Source: JAIQFF01 sp963725615
GTDB lineage: Bacteria; Acidobacteriota; Terriglobia; Terriglobales; Acidobacteriaceae
Direction of reading: 5' to 3'
Assembly (NCBI GenBank): GCA_963725615.1
Contig: CAVRZO010000024.1
Coordinates: 1-64,000 of the forward strand
DNA length: 64,000 nt
Positions 9,957-18,537 of this stretch are shown one piece after another. The translations under genes were made by a program, and so were the position numbers. The notes beneath the pieces were generated by a model. The model did no database searches, was not told where the DNA came from, and saw nothing but the letters and a program-made list of their open reading frames with translations. Position 1 is the first letter of the stretch, and each line of letters starts with the position of its first letter.

Positions 9957-10465
9957 CGATGACAGCCGAAGAAGAGCAGAATGATCCCCCTGGAATCAAT
10001 GTATCGAAAAGTCAGTCTGGATCATAATGCCTGGAAGCGACGCCGAACCACGTGGGGAACAGCCGCCCCCGGCTGTCCAGTCGAGCGAAGCTCGACTCTC
10101 TTTGCCGGGCAGCCAGGGCGACTGTCCCCACGTGGTTCATGGCCGCTCGGAATCATGGAGGACGGGCGTCCTCGCCGGTCTTTGCACAGACTCATGTGTG
10201 AGACGGGCGGGACGCCCGTCCTCGAGCGGAACAAGAGGACGCCGGGTCTTGACAGAATTTGCCACTCTCCCCTCGCTGCCAACATTCGCCTCTCATAAAC
10301 TGCAATGATTTTCATCCGCAGTGCCTTGAGGCCGTTCTCCGCAACCCATCAACTCATTGCGTATCTATCACTTACTTCGGATCTCCGTGGCAGGCGGATT
10401 GCCCCTCGACTTACGCGCAGCGGAGTGTGGCTCGCCACCACGCTACGCGAAGGGAAATAAGCAAC
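9957..10465. other. Repeat-rich divergent intergenic region
   Basis: 509 bp between the TonB receptor and the small TonB-like gene, with no supportable gene. Two palindromic blocks fill its first half: a long inverted repeat with CCACGTGGGGA / TCCCCACGTGG arms at 10049-10136, and a family-B element at 10154-10224. No recognisable metal or cobalamin regulatory element was seen. Confidence 0.5.
10049..10224. repeat. Two adjacent palindromic repeats (CACGTGG-armed element and family B copy 1)
   Basis: At 10049-10136, arms CCACGTGGGGA and TCCCCACGTGG enclose two smaller hairpins (AGTCGAGCGAAGCTCGACT; CAGCCGCCCCCGGCTG). At 10154-10224, GGAGGACGGGCGTCC pairs with GGGACGCCCGTCCTC around a ~40-bp spacer. 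Both lie outside genes. Confidence 0.7.
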
Positions 10466-10918
10466 ATGCCGCTTCGCAGACTGTGGTTTCTTGCCTTGAT
10501 GGTTGCTATACCGGCCCTGTGCCTGGCATCAATCGGATCTACTCCAGCGCGGATGGCCGGTGGTCAGGTTTCGCTGGCGGAGCGGGAACATCACGTGTGG
10601 AGTTCGGCCGTGCACGACTCGGAATTCGCCACCGTGGCGCACCCGGCTGCTCGAGACGAATGCGGAGCGGTACAGCCTCCGCAGGCGCTCGCCACGCCGG
10701 ATCCCTTGCTGGACGAAGCCGACCTGAATGCGAAAGTCAGCGTCAGCTTCGTCATTGGAACTGACGGCCGAGTGCATAGCGCGCTGATCCTGGAGAGCGC
10801 CGGGCCCAACGAAGACCGCACCATCCTTGATGCCGTGCGCTTCTGGCGTTACCGTCCCGCCCTGTGCAATGGTGTACCAACCGAGGCAGAGGCCAAGGTG
10901 GAGTTTTCCAGTCGCTAG
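10466..10918 (+). CDS. Small exported TonB C-terminal-domain protein
   Basis: A 150-residue protein with an N-terminal signal or anchor (LRRLWFLALMVAIPALCLAS). A TonB C-terminal-like domain follows at ~85-150 (VSVSFVIGTDGRVHSALIL, DAVRFWRYRPALCNG). There is no proline-rich spanning region, and at this length it could not act as a classical TonB energy transducer. It is more likely a periplasmic relative of the TonB_C fold. I chose ATG 10466 because the upstream in-frame extension to 10259 runs through repeat-like sequence and because AAGGGA lies 11 bases before it. Its function is unknown. The proximity to the TonB-dependent receptor on the other strand is suggestive only. Confidence 0.7.
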   Translation: MPLRRLWFLALMVAIPALCLASIGSTPARMAGGQVSLAEREHHVWSSAVHDSEFATVAHPAARDECGAVQPPQALATPDPLLDEADLNAKVSVSFVIGTDGRVHSALILESAGPNEDRTILDAVRFWRYRPALCNGVPTEAEAKVEFSSR

Positions 10919-11005
10919 GAAAGTTTTCGACTAGAATGGGCGAGGCCGGTCCTGTTGCGGGGCCGCGTCTGGGACTAAGACCCGAAAGCGGGGACGCAGG
11001 TAGGC

Positions 11006-11896
11006 ATGGATGATCCCAAGCTGTCCCCACAATCCAAAGCTGGCGTGCTCCGGGCCATGCAGCAGTTCGCTCTGGAGCAAAGCGTGGAAGAATCTGTGAA
11101 AGTGACCCTGGAACCTGAAGGCGCAGGCCGGCAGACGTGCACGGCTTGTGGAAGCGCAAATCGCAAGGGAAACAGCTTTTGCGCAAATTGTGGCGTCCCT
11201 CTGCAGAAGGCGCCGGAAGAGCCGGAAGCCGCGCCGGCGAATTCCAAACCGGTTGCGGAAGTGCCCGGCGACCATCACTACCATCATCATTATCACCACC
11301 ATTATTTTTCCGGCGGCGGTGGCATGGAGCCGGCGGCAATTCCCGACCAGCGCGCGGCAGGCACAGGAGGTGGCGGTGGCTCTCCCAGTCGCGACCTCGC
11401 CCGGGTGCGTTCCCCGCTGAGCGGCGCGTCCATGAGCCGGGCGGAAATCGCTCTCCGCAAGACGACCCAGGATTGGGCGATGGCCTGCAACACCAAACAA
11501 CTGGACGATCTGGTGGACCTTTATGTTCCGGATGCCACCGTGCTGCGGCCCAATGTTCCAGCGGTTCGCGGCGCGGCCGCCATTCGCGAATTTTTCTTCG
11601 GACTGCTCGATGCCGGGATGAGTGAAGTGGAAATGGATTCCCAGCGGGCAGAATTGTTCGGCGACTATGGCTACGAGACCGGGCGCTGCAAGTCGCTGGT
11701 TCCGAGCGCCGTGGGCAAGCGCCGCGAGGAGCGCGGCAAATATCTGGTTCTGCTCAATCGTCAGGCCAATGGCGACTGGAAGATCGTGGCTGATAGCTGG
11801 TCCAGTGATCTTAGCCTTGGTGGCGTGACGGAATCGCCGGTGAAACCAGGCGCAGCGCCGGGAGCGCCGATTGCGGGGCCGCTGCGCAAGCCTTAG
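11006..11896 (+). CDS. Zinc-ribbon, His-rich linker and SnoaL/NTF2-like domain protein
   Basis: 296 residues in three parts. Residues ~44-64 form a four-Cys zinc ribbon (CTACGSANRKGNSFCANC). Residues ~89-101 are a His/Tyr tract (DHHYHHHYHHHYF), followed by a Gly-rich linker. Residues ~145-270 form an NTF2/SnoaL-type domain (TTQDWAMACNTKQLDDLVDL, VPAVRGAAAIREFF, YLVLLNRQANGDWKIVADSW), the fold of DUF4440-type proteins. No signal peptide was seen, so it is probably cytoplasmic. The His tract could bind Zn, Ni or Cu. The function is not known. The start ATG 11006 follows CAGGTAGGC. The 335-residue frame on the opposite strand is a shadow. Confidence 0.78.
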   Translation: MDDPKLSPQSKAGVLRAMQQFALEQSVEESVKVTLEPEGAGRQTCTACGSANRKGNSFCANCGVPLQKAPEEPEAAPANSKPVAEVPGDHHYHHHYHHHYFSGGGGMEPAAIPDQRAAGTGGGGGSPSRDLARVRSPLSGASMSRAEIALRKTTQDWAMACNTKQLDDLVDLYVPDATVLRPNVPAVRGAAAIREFFFGLLDAGMSEVEMDSQRAELFGDYGYETGRCKSLVPSAVGKRREERGKYLVLLNRQANGDWKIVADSWSSDLSLGGVTESPVKPGAAPGAPIAGPLRKP

Positions 11897-11933
11897 GACC
11901 AGCACGGGCAGTACCCCTAAGCCGGCCACCGGC

Positions 11934-12064
11934 GTCATCCTGAGGGACTTTAGTCCTGAAGAGCCTGCCCTGAGCGAAGTCGAAGGGATCTAGCGCGCGG
12001 CGGCACAATCGACTGGCGAATGCAGATGAGCTTCGCGCCAGATCCTTCGCAAGCTCAGGATGAC
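11934..12064. repeat. Palindromic intergenic repeat, family A (copy 2)
   Basis: 131 bp bounded by GTCATCCTGAGG and CTCAGGATGAC, with an inner GAAGGGATCTAGCGCG...GCGCCAGATCCTTCGC inverted pair. It fills the gap between the zinc-ribbon gene and the flavin-binding gene. Confidence 0.8.
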
Positions 12065-12151
12065 CGATCCGTGCTGGGTGGAAACATCTCTCCAGAATGA
12101 TCCGAAGTGGACTAAACTGGCTTGCAAAGAGTGTTGAGGAAACAATCTGTC

Positions 12152-12604
12152 ATGCGAATCATTGCAATATCCCAAGCCGAATGCCGTGAATTGCTGGAAC
12201 GCGTATCGATCGGAAGGCTGGCATGTTCGTTGGATAACCAGCCCTACATAGTGCCGGTCGCTTTTTCGTATGAGCCCGATTGCATCTACATCTTTTCTAC
12301 TCTCGGCCAAAAGATTGAGTGGATGCGGCAGAATCCCAAGGTGTGTCTGCAAGTCGACGAAGTTGAAAATCGCTCGAGCTGGGTAAGCGTGGTAGTGACT
12401 GGGACGTATCTGGAACTAAATGAGACGCAATATCCTGCGCAGCGTGAACATGCAATGGAACAGCTCGCGCAGTACGCTGAGTGGTGGCGAACTCCACTGG
12501 CGCAAAGGCGCGAACTCACCAGCGATCTGGCGATTCAGCCGGTGTTCTTTCGCATTGACATCAAGTCGATGAGCGGCCTGCGGGGCATGCCAGAAGCCGA
12601 GTGA
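12152..12604 (+). CDS. Pyridoxamine 5'-phosphate oxidase-like flavin-binding protein
   Basis: 150 residues with the split-barrel fold of the PPOX/FMN-binding family: LLERVSIGRLACSLDNQPYIVPVAFSY, then IYIFSTLGQKIEWMRQNPKVCLQVDEV and WVSVVVTGTYLEL. These match the small flavin-nucleotide-binding proteins related to nitroimidazole resistance proteins. It is likely an FMN- or F420-type redox or binding protein with an unknown partner. I use ATG 12152 rather than the in-frame TTG at 12122 because the family N-terminus starts there and GAGGA precedes it. Confidence 0.85.
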   Translation: MRIIAISQAECRELLERVSIGRLACSLDNQPYIVPVAFSYEPDCIYIFSTLGQKIEWMRQNPKVCLQVDEVENRSSWVSVVVTGTYLELNETQYPAQREHAMEQLAQYAEWWRTPLAQRRELTSDLAIQPVFFRIDIKSMSGLRGMPEAE

Positions 12605-12746
12605 GGAGAGAAAGTATCGCAGCCCGGCTTCGCCGCGACGATTCCTGTACCAGCAACCCCGATAGAAGAAGCCCCGAACCTGCGTAGCAGGATCGGGACC
12701 AATCAGCATAGCCGTCGTGAAAACTTGTTGTACCAATGGGGCCGAT

Positions 12747-13172
12747 TTAGGCGCCGCGGGCCTTGGCCATGTTTTTGTTCTTGGCGTTTGTCCGCCGGGT
12801 ACTGGGCACATAGCTGCAGGTACGGAAGTCATAGTGCTGCCCCAGGCAGTCTGCGCACATGTGGACCTGGTGAACCTTGCAATGGATGACCGGCAGGTCT
12901 CCGTGGCAAATGTCGCACCCGCCACGGACCCGTCGGGTGGAGTTCTTGGCTTCTCCCGAAGCCGCCTGGCTTCCGGCGGGAGACTGGTTGGCGCGAGCTT
13001 TGAAAAAAATGCCCGAGGCAGCGGTCAGGGACCCGAGGGACACTCCGCATGCTCCCAGGATGAGAAGACTAGTGTCCGGATGTTCGCCCATCGCAGCCGG
13101 CAGCATGATCAGTCCGATGCACGCTCCCAGCGCTCCAATGGCGATCAACCCGTTGCCCATTTGTGATGACAT
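12747..13172 (-). CDS. Small two-helix membrane protein with a Cys/His zinc-binding tail
   Basis: 141 residues from ATG 13172; a TTG at 13214 would add 14 residues. Two hydrophobic stretches, GNGLIAIGALGACIGLIMLP and TSLLILGACGVSLGSLTAAS, are probably membrane helices. A polar linker follows, then a compact Cys/His cluster (CDICHGDLPVIHCKVHQVHM, CADCLGQHYDFRTC) resembling a B-box-type two-zinc site. The tail is rich in Lys and Arg. I recognise no named family. The cluster suggests a membrane-tethered metal- or protein-binding module. Confidence 0.65.
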   Translation of the reverse strand: MSSQMGNGLIAIGALGACIGLIMLPAAMGEHPDTSLLILGACGVSLGSLTAASGIFFKARANQSPAGSQAASGEAKNSTRRVRGGCDICHGDLPVIHCKVHQVHMCADCLGQHYDFRTCSYVPSTRRTNAKNKNMAKARGA

Positions 13173-13359
13173 CTTCAATGCCTTTTTGGCGGAGTGGAGA
13201 TTCGCTCGCCGCAAAACTTGGGTTGGAGTTCCATTGCGACCATAGCGAGTTCCTCGGTTTAACTCCAGATGACGAAGGTCACCCCCGGCCTTAAATTTGC
13301 CGCTCGATGACCGAGGTAACTTGTCTCACCTTACGGGGGAACCCTAACATCATGGAGGT

Positions 13360-14457
13360 ATGGCGCTTACGTCCCTGGTGGTGTGTGCTGACTTGAAAGC
13401 GGTGCAGGTGCTCAGCCAGATTCTGCGGGAGCTGAACATCGGAGCGGAGCATTGTGGTGATTTAGCTCAGGCCACGGCGCGGCTGGCGGCCCAACACTTC
13501 GACGCCGTTGTGGTCGATTGCCAGGACCAGATGCCCGCCATCGAGTTGATTGCGGGTGTGCGCAAGTCGCAAATCAACCGGAGCACGCTGATCATTGCGC
13601 TGGTGGACGGGCGGGAACAGGTCCGCGATATTTTCGGTCAAGGGGCCAACTTCATTGTCTACAAACCGGTTTCCGCGGAACGGGCGGGCAGCAGCCTGCG
13701 GGCGGCGCGAGGTCTGATGGCACGCGAAAAGCGAGGGAAATTACGGGTCTCTCTGCATGCTCCGGCCTCGATTACGTACGCTGACGCGGAGAATGTGGCG
13801 GCCACTCTGCTGGATTTGAGCGAGGACGGACTTGCTATCCAGTCCGAACGCCGGCTGCCTCCCCGCTGCAAGGTCTACTTTCAATTCAATTTGCCGGGAG
13901 AAAAATCCTCGGTCCGGCTTTCCGGCGACGTGGTGTGGCAGGATTCTTCCGGACGCGTGGGCATCCGCTTCGTGGACGTGCCCCAAACTTCGCGGCGCAC
14001 CATGAATGAATGGATCAAGAGCAGCCTTGCCCGGCTGGCCCAGGCCGAACAGAATGCACCCCGGAAGGAACAGGCCCCTCCGCCGGAAGCGGTGGCCACC
14101 CGGCTTGCGGGCCTGGGGCTCTCAGCCGCATCGTCGAATCGCCGTATCCAGACGCGTCGCGCTTGCCATCTCAGCGCCGATGTCTTCCGCCTTGGCGAGG
14201 GCGTTCCCAATCGGTGCACGCTAAGCGATGTGAGCACCGGCGGCTGTTACGTGGAGACGCAGTCTCCGTTTCCTTCACACACGGTATTGGATATCGTGGT
14301 CCGCACCCACGACATGAAACTGCGGGTTCGGGGAACGGTGCAGGTGGTGCATCCCGGCTTCGGAATGGGTGTGCAGTTCAGCCTCAACACTGCTGATGAG
14401 CGGCAACAGGTAAAGCAGTTGATCGCTGCCCATGCGGCGGAAGATAGCCTGGCGTAA
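13360..14457 (+). CDS. Receiver-like domain followed by two PilZ domains
   Basis: 365 residues. Positions 1-120 form a response-regulator-like fold (LVVCADLKAVQVLSQIL, FDAVVVDCQ with the candidate phospho-Asp, IVYKP with the conserved Lys). The acidic pair after strand 1 and the Thr/Ser switch are not obvious, so it may be a pseudo-receiver. A first, degenerate PilZ domain covers ~125-225 (LLDLSEDGLAI). A second covers ~262-360 with a better c-di-GMP motif pair: RRIQTRR, then LSDVSTGGCYVE (DxSxxG). It is probably a cytoplasmic c-di-GMP effector. The pil operon lies 30 kb away, so a link to pili is only possible. GGAGG sits just one base before the ATG, so the exact start is uncertain. Confidence 0.85.
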   Translation: MALTSLVVCADLKAVQVLSQILRELNIGAEHCGDLAQATARLAAQHFDAVVVDCQDQMPAIELIAGVRKSQINRSTLIIALVDGREQVRDIFGQGANFIVYKPVSAERAGSSLRAARGLMAREKRGKLRVSLHAPASITYADAENVAATLLDLSEDGLAIQSERRLPPRCKVYFQFNLPGEKSSVRLSGDVVWQDSSGRVGIRFVDVPQTSRRTMNEWIKSSLARLAQAEQNAPRKEQAPPPEAVATRLAGLGLSAASSNRRIQTRRACHLSADVFRLGEGVPNRCTLSDVSTGGCYVETQSPFPSHTVLDIVVRTHDMKLRVRGTVQVVHPGFGMGVQFSLNTADERQQVKQLIAAHAAEDSLA

Positions 14458-14494
14458 GTCTTCCTGCTTCGCGGACCTTCCCGAGTACACCGGC

Positions 14495-14600
14495 GTTATC
14501 CTGAACGGACTTCAGTCGTGAAGGATCTCGCGCGTACCACCCATCGCGGCGCCAACGTACACATCCGCTCCGCGCCAGATCCTCGCAAGCTCAGGATGAC
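14495..14600. repeat. Palindromic intergenic repeat, family A (copy 3)
   Basis: 106 bp between convergent genes. The ends are GTTATCCTGA and TCAGGATGAC, with inner GAAGGATCTCGCGCG / CGCGCCAGATCCTCGC arms like copies 2 and 4. Confidence 0.75.
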
Positions 14601-14635
14601 CCCGCGCGAAGAGAGAGAATTCTAAACTGACACTA

Positions 14636-15574
14636 TCAGCCCACGGCCTTGCGGAAATAATCCAGCGACAGGCGTAACCCGGTTTCCAAATCAACTTTCG
14701 GTTCCCAGCCCAGCAACGTCCGGGCTTTGGTGATGTCCGGGCAGCGCTGCTTGGGATCGTCCTGGGGCAAGGCTTCGTAGCGAATCTTGCTCTTCGATCC
14801 GGTCACTGCCAGCACCCGCTGGGCGCACTCCAGAATCGTGAACTCGGTCGGATTGCCGATGTTGACCGGCATATGCTCGGTTGATTTGGACAGCCGCAGG
14901 AAGCCGTCGATCTCATCGCTGACGTAACAGAAACTGCGGGTCTGGCTGCCGGTTCCGTAAACCGTCAGATCTTCGCCGAGAAGCGCCTGCTTCATGAAGT
15001 TCGGGACCACCCGGCCATCATTGAGCTGCATGCGCGGTCCGTAGGTATTAAAAATTCGAACGATGCGCGTGTCCACCTTGTGATAGCGGTGGTAGGCCAT
15101 GGTGGCGGCCTCGGTGAATCGCTTGGCTTCGTCGTACACCGAGCGCGGCCCGATGGAATTTACATTGCCCCAGTAAGTTTCCTTCTGGGGATGCTCCAGC
15201 GGGTCGCCATAGCATTCCGAGGTCGAAGAGACGAGATATTTGGCGCCATATTTGTGCGCAATGTCCAGCGCGTGAAACGTGCCCAGTGATCCCGCCTTCA
15301 GCGTGGCGATTCCGTGCAACGCATAATCCACGGGACTGGCAGGGCTGGCAAAGTGGAAGACGTAGTTCACCGCGCCGCAGTCGAACGGCTCATTGACATC
15401 AATTTGCCGGAATTCAAAGCGGGTCTCGTTTCGCAGGTGATCGAGATTCGAAAGTTTTCCGGTCAGCAGGTTGTCCGCCGCAACCACGGAATAACCTTCA
15501 GCCAGCAGGGCATCGCACAAGTGCGAACCCAGGAACCCGGCTCCGCCAGTCACCAGGGCGCGTTGCTGATTCAT
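14636..15574 (-). CDS. uxs: UDP-glucuronate decarboxylase (UDP-xylose synthase)
   Basis: A 312-residue extended SDR enzyme. It has the NAD-binding GGAGFLGSHL near the N-terminus, VFHFASPASPVDY, the Ser of SSTSECYGDP and the catalytic YDEAK. RIFNTYGPRM and GSQTRSFCYVSD are typical of UDP-xylose synthases. It converts UDP-glucuronate to UDP-xylose with a bound NAD. Its start overlaps the end of ugd by 4 bp (ATGA), so the pair forms a two-step operon from UDP-glucose to UDP-xylose for surface polysaccharide. Length and motifs are those of the family. Confidence 0.93.
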   Translation of the reverse strand: MNQQRALVTGGAGFLGSHLCDALLAEGYSVVAADNLLTGKLSNLDHLRNETRFEFRQIDVNEPFDCGAVNYVFHFASPASPVDYALHGIATLKAGSLGTFHALDIAHKYGAKYLVSSTSECYGDPLEHPQKETYWGNVNSIGPRSVYDEAKRFTEAATMAYHRYHKVDTRIVRIFNTYGPRMQLNDGRVVPNFMKQALLGEDLTVYGTGSQTRSFCYVSDEIDGFLRLSKSTEHMPVNIGNPTEFTILECAQRVLAVTGSKSKIRYEALPQDDPKQRCPDITKARTLLGWEPKVDLETGLRLSLDYFRKAVG

Positions 15575-16986
15575 GATTTCTCGAAATTTCTTGCGGGAGG
15601 AACCGCAGCGCCTGCCGCGACTGCGGGAATTCCTGCCGGGCGGCCGACACTGTAATAAGTGAAGCCGCGCGCGGCCATCACCTCGGGATCGTAGAGATTG
15701 CGGCCATCAATCACAATGGGATACTTGAGCAGCTTGTGGAGACGATCCAGGTCGAGCGTGGCGAACTCTTCCCACTCGGTCAAAATCAGCAGCGCATCCG
15801 CGTCGCGGGCCGCTTCATACGGATCACTGACGAATTCGGTGCCGGAGTTCAGGACTTCTCGCGCCCGGGCCGTGGCCGCGGGATCGTAAGCTGCGATCTT
15901 GCAGCCCTCCTGCAGGAGCGACTGCACCAGCAGAATGGCGGGCGATTCGCGGATATCGTCGGTTCCGCCTTTGAAAGCCAGACCCAGCGCGCCCAGACGC
16001 TTGCCGCGCAACGTCCACAGGGCAGTGCGCACTTTGCGCAGGAAGCGCTGGCGCTGATCCTCGTTGATACGCATGACTTCATCCAGCAGCCGGAACTCGT
16101 AGCCGCACTCCCGCGCTACGGAGCGGAAGGCCATCAGATCTTTGGGGAAGCAGGACCCGCCGTAGCCGATTCCAGGATTCAGAAAACGCGGACCAATGCG
16201 GCTGTCCGTTCCCACGCCCTGACAAACCTGGTGCACGTTCGCGCCTACCGATTCACAGATGGATGCGACCGCATTGATAAACGAAATCTTCATGGCCAGG
16301 AAAGCGTTCGACGCGTGCTTGATCAGTTCGGCGCTCTTGGCGCTGGTCACAATCAGCGGCGGAGGAATCTGCGCCCGGTCAGGCGCGGGAATCGCATCCT
16401 TCTTCGTGTAGTAGCTGCCGTCGGTCAAAGGCGCGTAAATCTCGCGCAGCACTGCGGCGCAGCGTTCGTTGTCGGCTCCCACCACGATGCGGTCGGGATA
16501 GAGAAAGTCGGTGACTGCCGTGCCCTCCCGCAGAAATTCCGGGTTGGAGGCGATATCAAAAGAATCGGGCGGGGCCGCATTGCGCAAAATAATCTTGCGC
16601 ACCCAGTCGCTGGTGTAAACCGGGACCGTGCTCTTCTCGACGATGACCTTGTAGCCGTTGATGGCCCCGGAAACGCTGCGGGCCACCGATTCCACGTAGG
16701 AGAGATCTGCTTCCCCCTGCTCGGTCGGGGGCGTGCCCACGGCAATAAAAATTGCCCGGCTGGCGCGCACCGCCTCCGGTAAATCGTCGGAAAATTTGAG
16801 GTTATGCCCGCGATGACGCTTCAAGAGCTCAGGCAGGAATTTCTCGTGGATGGGGACTTCACCCTTGTTGAGTGCCGCTAGTTTGGCCTGGTCATTGTCC
16901 ACCACGATTACCTGGTGCCCGAGGTCGGCGAAGCACGCCCCCGCCACCAGTCCCACATAGCCCGAACCCACGATCGCAACTTGCAT
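15571..16986 (-). CDS. ugd: UDP-glucose 6-dehydrogenase
   Basis: A 471-residue enzyme that oxidises UDP-glucose to UDP-glucuronate with two NAD. The N-terminal Rossmann domain starts VAIVGSGYVGLVAGACFADLG. The catalytic Cys is in GGSCFPKDLMAF, and the C-terminal domain has GLAFKGGTDDIRESPA and VIDGRNLYDP. It is first in a two-gene minus-strand operon with uxs and overlaps it by 4 bp. The last ~25 residues (PAGIPAVAAGAAVPPARNFEKS) are an Ala/Pro-rich extension of the usual end. The 348-residue frame on the opposite strand is a shadow. Confidence 0.95.
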   Translation of the reverse strand: MQVAIVGSGYVGLVAGACFADLGHQVIVVDNDQAKLAALNKGEVPIHEKFLPELLKRHRGHNLKFSDDLPEAVRASRAIFIAVGTPPTEQGEADLSYVESVARSVSGAINGYKVIVEKSTVPVYTSDWVRKIILRNAAPPDSFDIASNPEFLREGTAVTDFLYPDRIVVGADNERCAAVLREIYAPLTDGSYYTKKDAIPAPDRAQIPPPLIVTSAKSAELIKHASNAFLAMKISFINAVASICESVGANVHQVCQGVGTDSRIGPRFLNPGIGYGGSCFPKDLMAFRSVARECGYEFRLLDEVMRINEDQRQRFLRKVRTALWTLRGKRLGALGLAFKGGTDDIRESPAILLVQSLLQEGCKIAAYDPAATARAREVLNSGTEFVSDPYEAARDADALLILTEWEEFATLDLDRLHKLLKYPIVIDGRNLYDPEVMAARGFTYYSVGRPAGIPAVAAGAAVPPARNFEKS

Positions 16987-17124
16987 TAAGAACGCTCCGG
17001 CAGCAAAGCGAGGTAGTCCCGCTCCGAAAATTAGCAGACTGATTACTTTAGCATCTCTACGCGGCAGGACGAAGTGACCGTCGTCACCAGCGGTGGTTCA
17101 GTGCGCACAAGTCCGCTATCCGGC

Positions 17125-17245
17125 GTCATCCTGAGCTTTGCGAAGGATCTCGCGCGCATCGCTACAGTCCACAAGGTCCATATCCGCTGCGCGCTGGATC
17201 ACTTCCACTTCGCTCAGGGCAGGCTCTTGGCGAGCTCAGCATGAC
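17125..17245. repeat. Palindromic intergenic repeat, family A (copy 4), overlapping the MFS gene end
   Basis: 121 bp from GTCATCCTGAG to CTCAGCATGAC, with an inner GAAGGATCTCGCGCG arm. Its right end overlaps the last codons of the MFS gene, so the terminal GTCATGCTGA of the repeat supplies that gene's last residues and TGA stop. Confidence 0.75.
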
Positions 17246-18537
17246 GCCGAGTTGGGGGAGTTGTCGTTGTGCGTGAAACTCTTTCCTTTGCGCTCTGAGC
17301 CCAAAGCAATGACCGTCACCAGGATCAAGACGTTGGTAATTTCAAATGCGGCCAGAGCCCAGGGATATCCCAGTGGCTTGCGTAGTGCGTACACGACGTT
17401 GTTGACCGGGGCCGCGACGAGAATTCCCAACTGGTAGGCGAAACCCGGCATCAGCCCGCGGACTGCATCGGGAGAAAGTTCATTGAGATGCGCGGGAATG
17501 ATGCCCCAGGCGCCCTGGACGCCCGCCTGCATCACAAAAGCTCCGACCGCCAGCGTCATCAACGATCCGCCGAAGGTCCAGGCGGGAATCATGGCCAGGC
17601 ACAGAAGAAGAGCGAGAATCATGCTTCGGCGGCGGCCAAAACTCTCCGAGAGATGCCCGAACAGGATAGCCCCGAGCACCGCTCCCACGTTGAAGATAAT
17701 CACCAGGTAAGCCACGACTTTCGAGTCGAACCCGCGGGCTGTCTTGAGGAAGTCGGGATAGAGATCCTGCGTGCCGTGGGAGAGAAACATCATCAGCGTC
17801 ATCAGCAGGACCAGGTAGAGAAAAATTCTCCAGTGACCGGCCGCGCTGCGCACGATCGCTCTCATGGTTGGAGCCCGGCGTTGTTGCCATGCCTCCGACT
17901 CGCGCACCCCGAAGCGGATGTACAACGCCAGCAGCGCCGGCGCGCCACCGACCCAGAACATGGCGCGCCATCCCCATGCGGGCAGGACAAATCGCGCCGC
18001 CACGGCCGCCAGCAGGTAGCCAATGGAATATCCGCTCTGCACGATTCCGGACAATGTGCCGCGCCACTTCGGCGGCGCGCTCTCCATAGCCAGCGAAGCT
18101 CCAACGCCCCACTCGCCGCCCATCCCGATGCCGTAGATGGTGCGCAGAATCAGAAACACGGTGTAGCTCGGGGCAAATCCGCAGAGCAGTTCGACCAGGG
18201 AAAAGAAAACCACGTTGGCCATGAGGGGCTTGCGGCGTCCGTAGCGGTCGGCCAGTAGTCCGAAGACCAACGCCCCCGCCGGACGCATGGCCAGCGTCGC
18301 AGTCATGGTCCACACGATGGCGCTCTTGGCGACGTGGAAGTGGACGGCCAGGGTGTCTACCAGGAAGACCACGACGAAGAAATCGAAGGCGTCCAGGGTC
18401 CAGCCCAAAAAGCTGGCGGCGACAGCGTGCCGTGCGCCGGAGAGGGTAGGCGGTACCGGGGAGGCCGGAGTTAAGTTCGAAAAGGTCAGCCTTTTTCCTT
18501 CCGATGCGGGAGCATATCTTGCCGGGGAAGTGTACAC
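17236..18537 (-). CDS. Major facilitator superfamily transporter (sugar/organic acid:H+ symporter type)
   Basis: 433 residues with about 12 membrane helices. The MFS loop-2 motif is present (GLLADRYGRRKPLM), with its echo in the second half (GHLSESFGRRRSM). Helix 1 is GWTLDAFDFFVVVFLVDTLA, and GMGGEWGVGASLAME matches the sialate/aromatic-acid:H+ symporter branch. The substrate is not known; carboxylates are the best guess. The start is a GTG with no obvious ribosome site, and the first ~30 residues are polar and poorly constrained. The last codons and the stop come from a palindromic repeat, so the native C-terminus may have been slightly altered. Confidence 0.88.
   Translation of the reverse strand: MYTSPARYAPASEGKRLTFSNLTPASPVPPTLSGARHAVAASFLGWTLDAFDFFVVVFLVDTLAVHFHVAKSAIVWTMTATLAMRPAGALVFGLLADRYGRRKPLMANVVFFSLVELLCGFAPSYTVFLILRTIYGIGMGGEWGVGASLAMESAPPKWRGTLSGIVQSGYSIGYLLAAVAARFVLPAWGWRAMFWVGGAPALLALYIRFGVRESEAWQQRRAPTMRAIVRSAAGHWRIFLYLVLLMTLMMFLSHGTQDLYPDFLKTARGFDSKVVAYLVIIFNVGAVLGAILFGHLSESFGRRRSMILALLLCLAMIPAWTFGGSLMTLAVGAFVMQAGVQGAWGIIPAHLNELSPDAVRGLMPGFAYQLGILVAAPVNNVVYALRKPLGYPWALAAFEITNVLILVTVIALGSERKGKSFTHNDNSPNSASC

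Noticed and set aside
9957..10465. Cobalamin riboswitch upstream of the TonB receptor
   Set aside because: The region is filled by palindromic repeats; no B12-box-like sequence was seen on the relevant strand.
10931..11938. 335-residue open frame on the minus strand
   Set aside because: Lies antisense to the zinc-ribbon/NTF2 gene, whose domains are clear. Its composition (His/Arg/Pro-rich, no family motif) is that of a GC-rich shadow.
15736..16782. 348-residue open frame on the plus strand
   Set aside because: Antisense to ugd; no recognisable domain.
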